Shown here: piece after piece, positions 63,625 through 64,000 of the stretch
Layout of the letters: each line of letters begins with the position of its first letter
Numbering within the stretch: position 1 is the stretch's first letter
Origin: Paraburkholderia podalyriae
GTDB taxonomy: Bacteria > Pseudomonadota > Gammaproteobacteria > Burkholderiales > Burkholderiaceae
Reading direction: 5' to 3'
DNA length: 64,000 bases
Assembly: GCF_014397785.1 (NCBI RefSeq)
Contig: NZ_VZQQ01000005.1
Location: 1-64,000, forward strand
Translations under genes and position numbers: made by a program
The notes under the pieces: model-generated
What the model saw: only the letters and a program-made list of their open reading frames with translations
Told to the model about the DNA's origin: nothing
Databases searched by the model: none

Positions 63625-64000
63625 AACTGACCGGCCTTCGCGTCGTGGACCTGTCGCAATTCATGCCGGGTCCGTACCTCGCCGTCAACCTCGCCGAGCA
63701 CGGCGCGCACGTCGTCAAGATCGAACCGGTCACCGGCGACCCCACCCGCGGCGCACCGGGCACCGACGGCGCGTTCTTCGCCGCGATCAACCGCGGCAAG
63801 CGCAGCATCGCGCTCGATCTGAAGCATCCGGACGGACGCGAGGTCGCGCTCAAGCTGATGAACGAGGCCGACGTCGTGATCGAATCGTCGAGGCCGGGCG
63901 TGGCCGCTCGCCTTGGCATCGACTACGACACGATCAGCCGGACGAACCCGGGAGTCGTTTATTGTGCGATTACCGCATTCGGCCAAACCGGCCCGCTCTG
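63621..64000 (+). CDS. CaiB/BaiF CoA-transferase, N-terminal part (runs off window)
   Basis: ATG 63621 overlaps the preceding stop by four bases. The 126 visible residues begin LTGLRVVDLSQFMPGPYLAV and contain NLAEHGAHVVKIEPVTGDPT, AINRGKRSIALDLKHPDGRE and VVYCAITAFGQTGPL, all family-III CoA-transferase motifs. It is a second CoA-transferase of this region, distinct from the one at 59450, in operon with the crotonase and flavoprotein. The catalytic Asp lies beyond the window. Confidence 0.9.
   Translation, partial: MKLTGLRVVDLSQFMPGPYLAVNLAEHGAHVVKIEPVTGDPTRGAPGTDGAFFAAINRGKRSIALDLKHPDGREVALKLMNEADVVIESSRPGVAARLGIDYDTISRTNPGVVYCAITAFGQTGPL

Noticed and set aside
1..64000. tRNA, rRNA or CRISPR arrays
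   Set aside because: No cloverleaf-like 70-90-base stretch with CCA-type ends, no rRNA segment and no regularly spaced direct repeats were seen on reading both strands.

Overview
The window is high-GC DNA with dense ORFs and gene families typical of Betaproteobacteria. The large complement of IclR, MarR and TetR regulators, SDRs and CoA enzymes, the GLUG-type two-partner secretion pair, trehalase fragments and ETF-QO fit Burkholderiaceae of the Paraburkholderia/Caballeronia kind. That assignment is inference from gene content; no rRNA, tRNA or other phylogenetic marker is present.

Region 1 (1-11.2 kb) is a damaged surface-polysaccharide region. A partial MFS gene and a secreted beta-propeller gene are followed by a glycosyltransferase, an intact wzx-glf pair (flippase and UDP-galactopyranose mutase), and an unusual number of broken genes. 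These are two pieces of a trehalase 3' end, a 139-bp extra copy of part of glf, a recombinase N-terminus joined directly to it, a DUF707-type gene with two nonsense codons and an 8-bp duplication, a meta-cleavage-type hydrolase core, a glycosyltransferase tail, and NHL and cytochrome c scraps. Two inverted copies (about 130 bp) of a glycosyltransferase 3' end bracket 5.0-9.5 kb.

Region 2 (11.2-32.8 kb) is mixed. It holds an OsmC-like protein, a periplasmic purine nucleoside permease, a Rieske protein with a long C-terminal domain, a TpsA-TpsB pair with a decayed second tpsA tail beside it, a substrate-binding lipoprotein translationally coupled to a GGDEF-EAL enzyme, a branched-chain amino-acid binding protein, a RibD-like reductase, an MFS transporter, a serine resolvase with a coupled 33-residue ORF and a nearby palindrome, a frameshifted diguanylate cyclase, and ETF-QO.

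Region 3 (33-40.5 kb) is a tight seven-gene leftward operon: alcohol dehydrogenase, DUF1214-like protein, PAPS-dependent sulfotransferase, VOC protein, cysQ, cysD and cysN/C. It carries the enzymes to make PAPS, use it and remove PAP, so it looks like a self-contained sulfation module. Upstream lie an ArsR-MarR double-HTH regulator, an SDR and an APH-like kinase.

Region 4 (44-50.7 kb) is a rightward MarR, LuxC-like reductase, LuxE-like, SDR, second LuxE-like, TetR array: a fatty-acid-reductase-type complex without luciferase genes.

Region 5 (50.7-64 kb) is a catabolic set: thioesterase, old yellow enzyme, three SDRs or crotonases, an amidohydrolase, an MFS exporter/importer, IclR, two CaiB/BaiF CoA-transferases, further crotonases and a nitronate-monooxygenase-type flavoprotein. 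Regions 3-5 together suggest handling of a hydrophobic, probably cyclic alcohol or acid through activation, reduction, sulfation and CoA-ester breakdown. The substrate cannot be read from the sequence.
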